6,181 nt of DNA from Bifidobacteriaceae bacterium (GTDB lineage Bacteria > Actinomycetota > Actinomycetes > Actinomycetales > WQXJ01), in assembly GCA_031256885.1 (NCBI GenBank), contig JAIRPS010000199.1, positions 1-6,181 of the forward strand, given 5' to 3'. The position numbers were made by a program, and so were the translations under genes. A model generated the notes under the pieces. That model saw only the letters and a list, made by a program, of their open reading frames with translations. It did no database searches and was not told the DNA's origin. How positions within the stretch are numbered: the stretch's first letter is position 1; every line of letters begins with the position of its first letter. This document shows positions 1 to 6,181 of this stretch, in pieces.

Positions 1-202
1 TGTCCAGCGCGCGTTTGAGCACGGCTGCTGGCTCTGAGTCGGTCTTGGCGGCTGCGCCCGCTAAAGCACCGTAGACAATCGACTGGGCGATGGTTTTTTT
101 GCCATCCAACAGCACCTTGTTAACCAGTTGGGTTACCAAAGTGGAGTGGTAGACAGGGTCAGCGATCAGTGGTCGCTTAGGAGCTGGGCCCTTGCGTGGC
201 AT
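1..202 (-). CDS. rpsG: 30S ribosomal protein S7, N-terminal part (gene runs off the left edge)
   Basis: S7 is a primary 16S rRNA-binding protein that nucleates assembly of the 30S head and lines the exit-site region of the mRNA channel. The visible 67 codons begin [12 protein letters not shown] and continue with [13 protein letters not shown] and [13 protein letters not shown], the usual S7 N-terminal signature. The family is about 156 residues long, so a little under half is present; the rest lies beyond position 1. The ATG (202-200) shares its A with the TGA stop of rpsL (TGATG), so translation of the two genes is probably coupled. A Shine-Dalgarno AAGGAG formed by the Lys-Glu codons at the end of rpsL sits 8 nt upstream and supports this start. 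There is no intercistronic spacer like the one that carries the S7 autoregulatory site in E. coli, so that mode of control cannot work here in the same form. No defects are seen in the visible part. Confidence 0.98.
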   Translation of the reverse strand, partial: MPRKGPAPKRPLIADPVYHSTLVTQLVNKVLLDGKKTIAQSIVYGALAGAAAKTDSEPAAVLKRALD

Positions 203-576
203 CAGTTCTTCTCCTTCTTGGCACCGTAACGGCTACGCGCCTGCTTGCGATCCTTGACACCTTGAGCGTCCAGCGAACCGCGCACAATCTTGTAACGCAC
301 ACCCGGCAGGTCCTTCACACGACCGCCGCGCACCAGCACAATCGAGTGCTCTTGCAGGTTGTGGCCAACTCCAGGAATGTAGGCAGTAACCTCAATCCCA
401 TTGGAAAGTTTGACACGGGCCACCTTACGCAAGGCCGAGTTTGGTTTCTTGGGTGTGGTAGTGAACACACGGGTGCACACGCCACGCCGTTGCGGGCTGC
501 CTTTGAGAGCTGGGGTGTTGGTCTTCCCAGCCTTGGCGCTACGGCCTTTGCGAACGAGCTGCTGAATAGTTGGCAC
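202..576 (-). CDS. rpsL: 30S ribosomal protein S12
   Basis: S12 sits at the decoding centre of the 30S subunit, controls translational accuracy and is the classical streptomycin-resistance target. The protein is 124 residues, the same length as other actinobacterial S12 proteins. It starts [12 protein letters not shown] (GTG read as Met) and contains [27 protein letters not shown] and [18 protein letters not shown]. Lys43 and Lys88, the usual resistance positions, are both Lys, as in streptomycin-sensitive alleles. Asp89 in KDLPG is the residue that RimO methylthiolates in other bacteria. The frame stays open upstream to 681, but homology begins at the GTG and a GGAG lies 5 nt before it, so the longer 159-residue reading is not real. 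Val70 in [11 protein letters not shown] replaces the Glu of most bacterial S12 proteins; plastid S12 has Ile there. rpsL overlaps rpsG by one base and has its own promoter candidate upstream (690-718). Confidence 0.98.
   Translation of the reverse strand: MPTIQQLVRKGRSAKAGKTNTPALKGSPQRRGVCTRVFTTTPKKPNSALRKVARVKLSNGIEVTAYIPGVGHNLQEHSIVLVRGGRVKDLPGVRYKIVRGSLDAQGVKDRKQARSRYGAKKEKN
211..216 (-). promoter_or_regulatory. Shine-Dalgarno of rpsG inside rpsL
   Basis: AAGGAG on the minus strand, 8 nt before the rpsG ATG. It is made by codons Lys121-Glu122 of rpsL, so the 3' end of rpsL doubles as the ribosome-binding site of rpsG. Together with the TGATG stop/start overlap it fixes the rpsG start. Confidence 0.85.
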
Positions 577-581
577 TACTG

Positions 582-585
582 CTCC
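582..585 (-). promoter_or_regulatory. Shine-Dalgarno of rpsL, decides the GTG start
   Basis: GGAG on the minus strand, separated by 5 nt from the GTG at 576-574. No ATG is available in this frame near the start of S12 homology. The two ATGs just upstream (593-591 and 587-585) are out of frame with rpsL. Confidence 0.75.
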
Positions 586-587
586 AT

Positions 588-638
588 CTACATCAAATTG
601 CGGGCGAACACGGCAGGGTTCCCTGCCGCATTGGACAT
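588..638 (-). CDS. possible 16-codon upstream ORF in the rpsL leader
   Basis: ATG at 638-636 opens a short frame encoding [16 protein letters not shown], ending in TAG at 590-588. The stop lies 11 nt before the rpsL GTG and 2 nt before its Shine-Dalgarno. The ORF covers the whole near-palindrome at 611-628, so translating it would melt that hairpin and bring a terminating ribosome next to the rpsL start. Against it: no convincing Shine-Dalgarno precedes the ATG (the upstream bases are a run of GCG), and the peptide has no run of regulatory codons. A frame this short can easily arise by chance. Recorded as a candidate only. Confidence 0.2.
   Translation of the reverse strand: MSNAAGNPAVFARNLM
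611..628 (-). promoter_or_regulatory. near-perfect palindrome / hairpin in the rpsL 5' leader
   Basis: On the minus strand the sequence is CGGCAGGGAACCCTGCCG, two 8-base arms around AA. As RNA it can form a 7-bp GC-rich stem closed by a GAAC loop, ending 25 nt before the rpsL Shine-Dalgarno. No U-tract follows, so it does not look like a plain intrinsic terminator. It could be a leader element acting on translation or mRNA stability, or a DNA operator. The symmetry is seen directly; the role is inferred. Confidence 0.5.
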
Positions 639-661
639 GACGCGCCAACGCGCGCCACAAC

Positions 662-679
662 GCCCAGCCGGGGCCGGGC
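662..679 (-). promoter_or_regulatory. GC-rich hairpin at the 5' end of the predicted rpsL leader
   Basis: The minus strand reads GCCCGGCCCCGGCTGGGC, which folds as RNA into a 7-bp stem (six Watson-Crick pairs and one G-U) with a CCCG loop. It starts a few bases after the expected transcription start of the promoter at 690-718, so it would cap the 5' end of the rpsL-rpsG mRNA. A 5'-terminal hairpin can protect an mRNA from decay; whether this one does is not shown. Confidence 0.4.
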
Positions 680-689
680 ACGAAGGTCT

Positions 690-718
690 AACTTACCGGT
701 TTGTGCCGTCACAAGCAA
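690..718 (-). promoter_or_regulatory. predicted housekeeping-sigma promoter for rpsL-rpsG
   Basis: On the minus strand TTGCTT (718-713) and TAAGTT (695-690) are separated by 17 bp, which fits a sigma-70/SigA-type promoter; the -10 fits the actinobacterial TAnnnT pattern. Transcription would start near 681-687 and give a leader of roughly 105-110 nt before the rpsL GTG. The position fits the str operon being transcribed separately from rpoBC. No other -35/-10 pair in this gap looked as good. This is a prediction from consensus match only. Confidence 0.55.
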
Positions 719-747
719 ACCGAAATCAGCATTTGACACAAAACCGG
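696..747. repeat. inverted repeat flanking the rpsL promoter -35 box
   Basis: The plus strand carries ccggtttgtg at 696-705 and cacaaaaccgg at 737-747, a 10-bp inverted repeat with one extra A in the second arm. The arm centres are about 41-42 bp apart, near four helical turns. One arm touches the predicted -10 box and the other lies upstream of the -35 box. This suits a paired operator, or a long-loop hairpin in a transcript reading through from the lipoprotein gene. The repeat is visible; its function is inference. Confidence 0.4.
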
Positions 748-793
748 ACAGACTTTTCAGCCAGATGAGCCGCCACCGGCCCCACCGCAAAGC

Positions 794-2539
794 TCATTCA
801 GCTACCACCTGATCAAGCAAAGCCGCTGGTAAATAGCCGGAACTGTCCTGTTCACCACGGCGTTTGCGGCTGAGTTGCTTGTCGGTTAGCAGTAAATATT
901 GGTTAGCTACACCGGCAGTGCCGGGATCATTCCAAGTTGTATCAACTACCCGCCAATGGTCTTTCAGATGCACCTTATTCCAGGCATGAGCCTCACCACC
1001 CGCTTGGCCAGTAACCACCACAGACTGCAAGCCGGCGGCTTTAGCCAGCGCCTGAAAAGCCTGAGCATACCCCAAACATACAGCTTTTTTACTGGCTAAA
1101 GCACCCAGCGCAGTGAAAGAAGCGCTATGGTCAGCCGCAGTGATGAGGTTTTCTAAAACCGAACGGTTGGGATCATAGGCCGCCTTGTCATAAGACAAAT
1201 GCTCAGTGAGATAGTCATTCAACGCCCTGACCTGCTCAGTTTCACTCATCTGGGGGGTCAGGGTTTGTGACACTGCCCGCTCCACCAAGCGAGCCAATTG
1301 CGCCCGTGATGCCGCAGCAGCAGTTTGGTCTTGCGACCAACCACCCACACAAAACGCCACAGCGGACTGATCGGAGACATACAAGGTAGCCCCCAACATA
1401 TACGGATTTTGGTATCCCACCTCAACTAACGCTTCCGCCGGTGTGACGTCCCAAACAGTTGGCGGCGGCTGCATGCAGGTGGCACCCGCCAACAAATTGG
1501 CTTCCACAAACCGCCCCAACCGGGAGAACGCAAAACTCGGTAAATCAACCGTTGGCTGGGTTGTTGCCAGTTGTGCATCAGCCAAGACAGGCGGACCACC
1601 GGCATATTCAACCAGTTCGTCACCATAGTTTTCCTGCTCCTGAACCGCCGCTTTGGCCTGGCGGTTTTGCTGGCGCAGCTGACGTTTAGCGGTTTTGCTG
1701 AGACGCCCACCCTGCACAGCCGAGCCACACAAATACACCCGTTCACGCAAGTTGGCAGCCAGCGTTTGCAACACCAAACGCACACAATCAACCCGCTGGC
1801 TACCCGCAGGTCCGCTCACTTTACGTTGCACACCAACCGTTTCAGCCAATACAACCAGCCGATGCCGCAACACAGTTTGCCCGTCAGCCATACTGACTGC
1901 TAAACGATCCGGCAACTTAGCCGGATCAAACACCAACGGCTGGTTTTTGACATCAAACACTGCTGCGCTGGGACGTAATAGATAGGTATTAGCCACCTCA
2001 GCTAACCGATAAGGCAAACGACTAGCCAGTTCCGCAACATCAAAACTGCCCGGCGCAGAAGTCAAAGAGCCTGCACCATGAGCGGTCACCGTGATTTGGA
2101 GCGCCCGACGAATCGCCGGGTCGTCACCACGCCAACCCTCCCCCACATTGTCTTGAAAAGCTTGCGGATTGCCGCCATCAACCGTCAAGAATTGGTCAAG
2201 ATCAGTTGAGTCAGGCTGCCACGAAGTGACAGTCACCGTCTCATCAAACAACAGGCGGTCGCCCACACCTTTAACCTGGTAAAACAGCGCACCCGGCACT
2301 GGCGTCCAGACAATCAAGGGCAGACCAGCTTGGTCAACCAAGCCGCTGACCTCCGGCGTTTGCAAAACCGCCGATGACGCAGTGCTCGCCGCCGGCACCG
2401 TGGCAAGCTGATCAGAACTGAAGCGGGCAGTAGGGCTGGGGGAATCAACACAGCTCGCCAGCATCAACCCAGCCGCCGCTAAACCAGTCAGCCGCAAGAT
2501 GCGGCTGACATGGCCAAAAACCAGCGGTTTGGGTGCCAC
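794..2539 (-). CDS. predicted exported lipoprotein with C-terminal transglutaminase-like domain
   Basis: A 581-residue protein starting at GTG 2539, with GGGGG 6 nt upstream. It begins with a lipoprotein signal: a basic N-region, a hydrophobic stretch (about 17-28) and the lipobox Leu27-Ala-Ser-Cys30, so the mature protein should be anchored outside the membrane through lipid-modified Cys30. Residues ~75-167 (WTPVPGALFYQVKG, then VTAHGAGSLTSAPGS) resemble a fibronectin type III-like beta domain. A Lys/Arg/Gln-rich stretch follows at ~280-303. Residues ~430-560 form a transglutaminase-like core (PF01841 type): SETEQVRALNDYLTEHLSYD precedes the catalytic triad candidates Cys488 (KKAVCLGYAQAF), His518 (EAHAWNKVHL) and Asp533 (VVDTTWND). 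All three are present, so it is probably active, but the family includes proteases and cross-linking enzymes and the substrate is unknown. Cys252, Cys271, Cys355 and Cys397 could form disulfides outside the cell. It lies 39 bp after rpoC on the same strand and has no clear promoter of its own. Base use looks like its neighbours. TTG at codon 15 is a possible alternative start that would keep a shorter signal peptide. Confidence 0.88.
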   Translation of the reverse strand: MAPKPLVFGHVSRILRLTGLAAAGLMLASCVDSPSPTARFSSDQLATVPAASTASSAVLQTPEVSGLVDQAGLPLIVWTPVPGALFYQVKGVGDRLLFDETVTVTSWQPDSTDLDQFLTVDGGNPQAFQDNVGEGWRGDDPAIRRALQITVTAHGAGSLTSAPGSFDVAELASRLPYRLAEVANTYLLRPSAAVFDVKNQPLVFDPAKLPDRLAVSMADGQTVLRHRLVVLAETVGVQRKVSGPAGSQRVDCVRLVLQTLAANLRERVYLCGSAVQGGRLSKTAKRQLRQQNRQAKAAVQEQENYGDELVEYAGGPPVLADAQLATTQPTVDLPSFAFSRLGRFVEANLLAGATCMQPPPTVWDVTPAEALVEVGYQNPYMLGATLYVSDQSAVAFCVGGWSQDQTAAAASRAQLARLVERAVSQTLTPQMSETEQVRALNDYLTEHLSYDKAAYDPNRSVLENLITAADHSASFTALGALASKKAVCLGYAQAFQALAKAAGLQSVVVTGQAGGEAHAWNKVHLKDHWRVVDTTWNDPGTAGVANQYLLLTDKQLSRKRRGEQDSSGYLPAALLDQVVAE

Positions 2540-2545
2540 GAGATA

Positions 2546-2550
2546 CCCCC
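2546..2550 (-). promoter_or_regulatory. Shine-Dalgarno-like GGGGG before the lipoprotein GTG
   Basis: GGGGG on the minus strand with a 6-nt spacer (TATCTC) to the GTG at 2539-2537. It is a weaker match than GGAGG but is the only purine-rich site in the gap. No ATG, GTG or TTG lies in this frame between the rpoC stop and the GTG, which supports 2539 as the start. Confidence 0.5.
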
Positions 2551-2554
2551 AAAG

Positions 2555-2572
2555 GCTTGGCTGAAGCCAAGC
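2555..2572 (-). terminator. hairpin just after rpoC, possible weak terminator or attenuator
   Basis: The minus strand reads GCTTGGCTTCAGCCAAGC, which folds into a perfect 7-bp stem with a UUCA loop, starting 6 nt after the rpoC TAG. Only CTTT follows before a run of G, so the U-tract is poor for full intrinsic termination. It may reduce read-through into the lipoprotein gene or protect the rpoC mRNA end. The 3' side of the stem is 4 nt from the lipoprotein Shine-Dalgarno, so it could also affect ribosome access there. Confidence 0.45.
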
Positions 2573-2578
2573 AGCGAC

Positions 2579-5500
2579 CTAAGTTAGTTCCTCAAAGGTG
2601 ATGTCAGAAACTTGCCCCGGTTCACCAATCTGATCGCTGAAAGCAGGGAACTCAATCTCCTCGTAACCAAAAGTCGGGTACAACTCGGCTTTGGCAGCCT
2701 CAGTTGGCTCAACCGAAACGTTGCGATACAGCGCCAAGCCGGTGCCTGCCGGAATCAGCTTGCCAATAATCACGTTTTCTTTCAAACCAACCAGCGGATC
2801 ATTACGACCAGAGATCGCTGCCTCAGTCAACACCCGCGTGGTTTCCTGGAAAGATGCCGCCGACAGCCACGAATCGGTAGCCAAGGAAGCTTTAGTGATA
2901 CCCATCAACTCGGGGCGGCCAGAAGCTGGTTTACCACCTTCCGCAACCACCCGACGGTTCTCATCTTCAAACCGTTCACGAGCGCACAACTCGCCCGGCA
3001 GCAAAGATGTGTCACCAGTTTCCAAAACTGTCACCCGCCTGAGCATTTGCCGCACAATTACCTCAATGTGCTTGTCATGAATCTCCACGCCCTGCGAGCG
3101 GTAGACATCCTGAACCTGCTCCACCAGGTGTTTTTGCACTTCGCGCGGCCCCAGAATACGCAACACTTTCTTCGGATCAACCGCGCCAGGCGTCAACTGC
3201 TGCCCAACATCCACATGCTGGCCATCCTCAATCAGCAGCCGCGTCCGCTTGGAAACCGGGTAGACCAACTCCTCGGTACCGTCATCGGGCGTGATTACGA
3301 GGCGGCGAGCGCGGTCTGAATCATCAATCGCAATGCGGCCTGAAGCTTCAGCGATCGGCGCTTCACCTTTCGGCGTGCGGGCCTCAAACAACTCTTGGAC
3401 ACGCGGCAAACCCTGCGTAATGTCATCAGCGGAAGCCACACCACCAGTGTGGAAAGTACGCATCGTCAACTGCGTACCCGGCTCACCAATCGACTGAGCA
3501 GCGATAATACCAACAGCCTCACCAATGTCCACCAGCTTGCCGGTCGCCAAAGAACGGCCGTAACACATGGCGCAAGTGCCAACTCGTGACTCGCACAGCA
3601 GAACCGAACGGACCTTGACCCGTTCAATGCCCGAAGCCAACAGCACGTCAATCAAACCGTCGGAAACATCCGAACCCGCCGCAGCCAAAATAGTGCCAGC
3701 GGAATCTTCGACATCGGCCGCTAAAGTCCGGCCACGCACCGAAGTTTCAACCTTCTGATGTCGTGTCAAAGTGCCATCCGCACCGGCAACCGCCACCGCT
3801 AAAGTCAGGCCGCGTTCAGTCCCGCAATCAGCCTCACGCACAATCACATCCTGTGAAACATCAACCAGACGGCGTGTCAAATAGCCGGAGTCGGCTGTGC
3901 GCAATGCTGTGTCAGCCAAACCTTTACGGGCACCGTGCGTGGCAATGAAGTACTCCACCACGCTCAAACCCTCACGGTAGTTTGACTTGATTGGGCGTGG
4001 GATGATTTCACCCTTCGGGTCAGCCACCAAACCACGCATACCAGCGATCTGACGCACCTGCATCCAGTTGCCGCGCGCCCCCGAACCGACCATGCGGAAC
4101 ACCGTATTGCGCTCTGGGAAACTTTCGCGCATCGCCTTATCGACGTCCTCAGTGGCCTTTGACCAGATTTCAATCAACTCTTGACGACGCTCATCGTCAG
4201 TGATCAGACCGTTGTCAAACTGGTCTTGCACACGCGAAGCCTTCGCCTCATAGGAACGCAAAATCTGTGGTTTAGCCGACGGTGTGACCACATCAGAGAT
4301 TGCAATGGTCACGCCGGAACGGGTTGCCCATTTGAAGCCAGCTGCTTTCAAAGCATCCAATGAGGCAGCAACCTCAACTTTTTGGTAGCGCTCAGACAAC
4401 TCGTTGACAATTGCGCCGAGTTCTTTCTTATCTACCTCACGGTTCACAAACGGGAAATCAACTGGCAGCGCTTCGTTGAACAAACAACGACCCAAAGTGG
4501 TGCGTAACACCACAGCATGGCCGGCTTGCCAATCATCAGGTACCTGCGTATTAGCGCTGGGCACCAGTTCGTCCATCAAAATATTGACTGAGGCATTGAG
4601 ATCAAGCTCACCAGCATCGAAAGCCATGATTGCCTCAGCAACCGAGCTGAATGAGCGGTCCGCACCTGGCACATTTTGACGTTCCGAAGTCAGGTGATTC
4701 AACCCGATCACCATATCTTGGGTTGGTAAAGTGACCGGGCGGCCATCTGAAGGCTTGAGAATATTGTTGCTGGACAGCATCAAAATACGTGCCTCAGCCT
4801 GCGCTTCCGCACTCAACGGCAAGTGGACCGCCATCTGGTCGCCATCAAAGTCAGCGTTGAAAGCGCCGCAAACCAGTGGGTGAAGATGAATCGCTTTACC
4901 CTCCACCAGTTGCGGCTCAAAGGCTTGAATACCCAAACGGTGCAAGGTCGGTGCACGGTTCAGCAGTACCGGATGTTCAGTGATGACCTCCTCAAGCACA
5001 TCCCAAACTTCCGAATGCTGACGTTCGGCCATGCGCTTAGCTGATTTGATGTTCTGAGCATGGTTCAGATCAACCAGCCGCTTCATCACAAACGGCTTGA
5101 ACAACTCCAAAGCCATGGTTTTTGGCAGACCGCACTGATGTAGTTTCAGCTGCGGGCCAACCACAATCACCGAACGTCCGGAATAGTCCACACGCTTGCC
5201 CAAAAGGTTCTGCCGGAAACGACCCTGCTTGCCTTTAAGCATGTCAGAGATCGATTTCAATGGCCGGTTACCCGGACCAGTGACCGGACGGCCACGCCTA
5301 CCATTGTCAAACAAGGAATCAACGGCTTCTTGCAGCATGCGCTTCTCATTGTTGACAATGATCTCTGGCGCGCCTAAATCAAGCAGCCGCTTGAGACGGT
5401 TGTTCCGGTTGATCACCCGCCGGTAAAGATCATTCAAGTCGGAGGTGGCAAACCGGCCACCGTAAAGCTGAACCATTGGCCGCAAGTCCGGTGGGATTAC

Positions 5501-6181
5501 CGGAATGCAATCGAGCACCATACCCTGGGGTGAGTTTTGCGTGGTCAAAAAAGCGTTGACAACCTTCAACCGTTTCAGCGCACGGGTTTTACGCTGACCA
5601 GTACCGGTGGCAATGATCTCACGCAGCAAGGTTGCTTCAGCATCCAAGTCAAAGTTGGCCAGCCGGGCTTTGATTGCCTCAGCGCCCATTGCGCCTTTGA
5701 AATAGCTGCCGTAGCGATCCTGCAAACGCCGGTAAAGGCTTTCATCGCCTTCGAGGTCGGAAACCTTCAAGCTTTTGAAGCGTTCCCAAACCGCCTCCAG
5801 ATCAGCCAGTTCTTTCTCAGCGGCGCGGCGAATCCGTGCCATCTCGCGTTCGCCACCGTCACGTGTCTTCTTGCGTACATCAGCACGCGCCCCGCTGGCT
5901 TCCAAAGCCGCCAAGTCCTTCTCTAAGGTGCTGGCAACTTTTTCAATATCCGTGTTCATTCTGGCAGTGATCTGGTCACGCTCAATGTCAATCTCTGCCT
6001 GCAATGTTGGCAGATCATCATGACGGCCTGACTCATCCACCTCAGTGATCATGTAGGCAGCAAAGTAGATGACCTTCTCCAAGTCCTTCGGCGCCAAGTC
6101 CAGCAGATAGCCCAGGCGCGACGGCACGCCCTTGAAGTACCAGATGTGCGTCACGGGGGCGGCCAGTTCGATGTGGCCCAT
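2579..6181 (-). CDS. rpoC: DNA-directed RNA polymerase subunit beta' (5' end outside the window)
   Basis: The beta' subunit carries the catalytic Mg of RNA polymerase. The 1200 visible residues begin at [18 protein letters not shown], which is internal: about 90 residues, including the first zinc-binding motif of the clamp, lie beyond the right edge, so the ATG at 6181 is not the start. In order: an actinobacterial charged helical insertion (~45-140); the lid (~236-250); sigma-binding clamp helices (~244-293); the rudder (~292-314); switch 2 (~314-333); the active-site loop NADFDGDQM (442-450, Asp444/446/448 hold Mg); the F-loop region [18 protein letters not shown] (~700-717); the bridge helix (~745-776); the second zinc site Cys786, Cys863, Cys870, Cys873; the trigger loop around [10 protein letters not shown] (Met907, Arg908, His911) without the SI3 insertion of E. 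coli; and an acidic tail ending FEELT. The estimated full length, ~1290, is near other actinobacterial RpoC proteins. Oddities are Tyr240 in the lid, where Asp is expected, and Gly699 just before SGARG. rpoB should lie upstream, outside the window. Confidence 0.98.
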   Translation of the reverse strand: MGHIELAAPVTHIWYFKGVPSRLGYLLDLAPKDLEKVIYFAAYMITEVDESGRHDDLPTLQAEIDIERDQITARMNTDIEKVASTLEKDLAALEASGARADVRKKTRDGGEREMARIRRAAEKELADLEAVWERFKSLKVSDLEGDESLYRRLQDRYGSYFKGAMGAEAIKARLANFDLDAEATLLREIIATGTGQRKTRALKRLKVVNAFLTTQNSPQGMVLDCIPVIPPDLRPMVQLYGGRFATSDLNDLYRRVINRNNRLKRLLDLGAPEIIVNNEKRMLQEAVDSLFDNGRRGRPVTGPGNRPLKSISDMLKGKQGRFRQNLLGKRVDYSGRSVIVVGPQLKLHQCGLPKTMALELFKPFVMKRLVDLNHAQNIKSAKRMAERQHSEVWDVLEEVITEHPVLLNRAPTLHRLGIQAFEPQLVEGKAIHLHPLVCGAFNADFDGDQMAVHLPLSAEAQAEARILMLSSNNILKPSDGRPVTLPTQDMVIGLNHLTSERQNVPGADRSFSSVAEAIMAFDAGELDLNASVNILMDELVPSANTQVPDDWQAGHAVVLRTTLGRCLFNEALPVDFPFVNREVDKKELGAIVNELSERYQKVEVAASLDALKAAGFKWATRSGVTIAISDVVTPSAKPQILRSYEAKASRVQDQFDNGLITDDERRQELIEIWSKATEDVDKAMRESFPERNTVFRMVGSGARGNWMQVRQIAGMRGLVADPKGEIIPRPIKSNYREGLSVVEYFIATHGARKGLADTALRTADSGYLTRRLVDVSQDVIVREADCGTERGLTLAVAVAGADGTLTRHQKVETSVRGRTLAADVEDSAGTILAAAGSDVSDGLIDVLLASGIERVKVRSVLLCESRVGTCAMCYGRSLATGKLVDIGEAVGIIAAQSIGEPGTQLTMRTFHTGGVASADDITQGLPRVQELFEARTPKGEAPIAEASGRIAIDDSDRARRLVITPDDGTEELVYPVSKRTRLLIEDGQHVDVGQQLTPGAVDPKKVLRILGPREVQKHLVEQVQDVYRSQGVEIHDKHIEVIVRQMLRRVTVLETGDTSLLPGELCARERFEDENRRVVAEGGKPASGRPELMGITKASLATDSWLSAASFQETTRVLTEAAISGRNDPLVGLKENVIIGKLIPAGTGLALYRNVSVEPTEAAKAELYPTFGYEEIEFPAFSDQIGEPGQVSDITFEELT

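Noticed and set aside
641..657. direct repeat CGCGCCA with 10-base spacing in the rpsL leader
   Set aside because: Only 7 bases of low-complexity GC sequence, two copies; probably chance.
577..681. N-terminal extension of S12 from an upstream ATG at 681
   Set aside because: Homology starts exactly at the GTG at 576, which has its own Shine-Dalgarno; the extra 35 residues are leader sequence that includes the two hairpins.
196..768. 190-codon open frame on the plus strand opposite rpsL
   Set aside because: It is the antisense shadow of rpsL and its leader; the translation has no recognisable domain and the minus-strand product is a textbook S12.
765..797. 6-bp inverted repeat (ATGAGC / GCTCAT) around the lipoprotein stop codon
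   Set aside because: Short stem with a 21-nt loop and no U-tract afterwards; not convincing as a terminator.
1426..1791. 121-codon open frame on the minus strand inside the lipoprotein gene
   Set aside because: An out-of-frame overlap of the larger gene, rich in Cys, Arg and Trp, as expected for a shifted reading; no sign of a frameshift in the lipoprotein.
2612..3319. 235-codon open frame on the plus strand inside rpoC, and several shorter ones
   Set aside because: Antisense frames opened by rpoC codon bias; no family resemblance in the translations and the opposite strand is unambiguous RpoC.
6179..6181. ATG at the window edge as the start of rpoC
   Set aside because: MGHIEL is an internal motif of the beta' clamp; about 90 upstream residues, including the first zinc site, are expected before it.

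Overview
The window comes from the core transcription/translation gene cluster of a bacterium, almost certainly an actinomycete (Actinomycetota) of moderate GC content. Three things point there: the RpoC sequence, with an actinobacterial helical insertion near the N-terminus and no large trigger-loop insertion; the 124-residue actinobacterial-type S12; and the one-base TGATG overlap between rpsL and rpsG. I cannot name the genus from sequence alone.

Every supported gene is on the minus strand, so transcription runs from high to low coordinates. In that order they are: (1) rpoC, the RNA polymerase beta' subunit, entering from the right edge without its first ~90 residues and ending at 2579; (2) a 39-bp gap with a strong hairpin; (3) a 581-residue predicted lipoprotein with a C-terminal transglutaminase-like domain (794-2539); (4) a 217-bp gap with a good promoter candidate and a structured leader; (5) rpsL, ribosomal protein S12, from a GTG at 576; (6) rpsG, ribosomal protein S7, starting at 202 and leaving through the left edge.

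rpoC and rpsL/rpsG are standard housekeeping genes of the rpoBC and str operons. The accessory item is the lipoprotein gene between them. It lies so close to rpoC that co-transcription is likely, while rpsL-rpsG appear to have their own promoter. No mobile element, CRISPR array, tRNA or rRNA is visible. The many open frames on the plus strand are antisense shadows of these genes.

I see no clearly new multi-gene system. The points most worth a second look are the exported transglutaminase-like lipoprotein linked to rpoC, a Tyr in place of a normally conserved Asp in the RpoC lid loop, and the rpsL leader, which holds hairpins, a near-palindrome, an inverted repeat around the promoter and a possible 16-codon upstream ORF.
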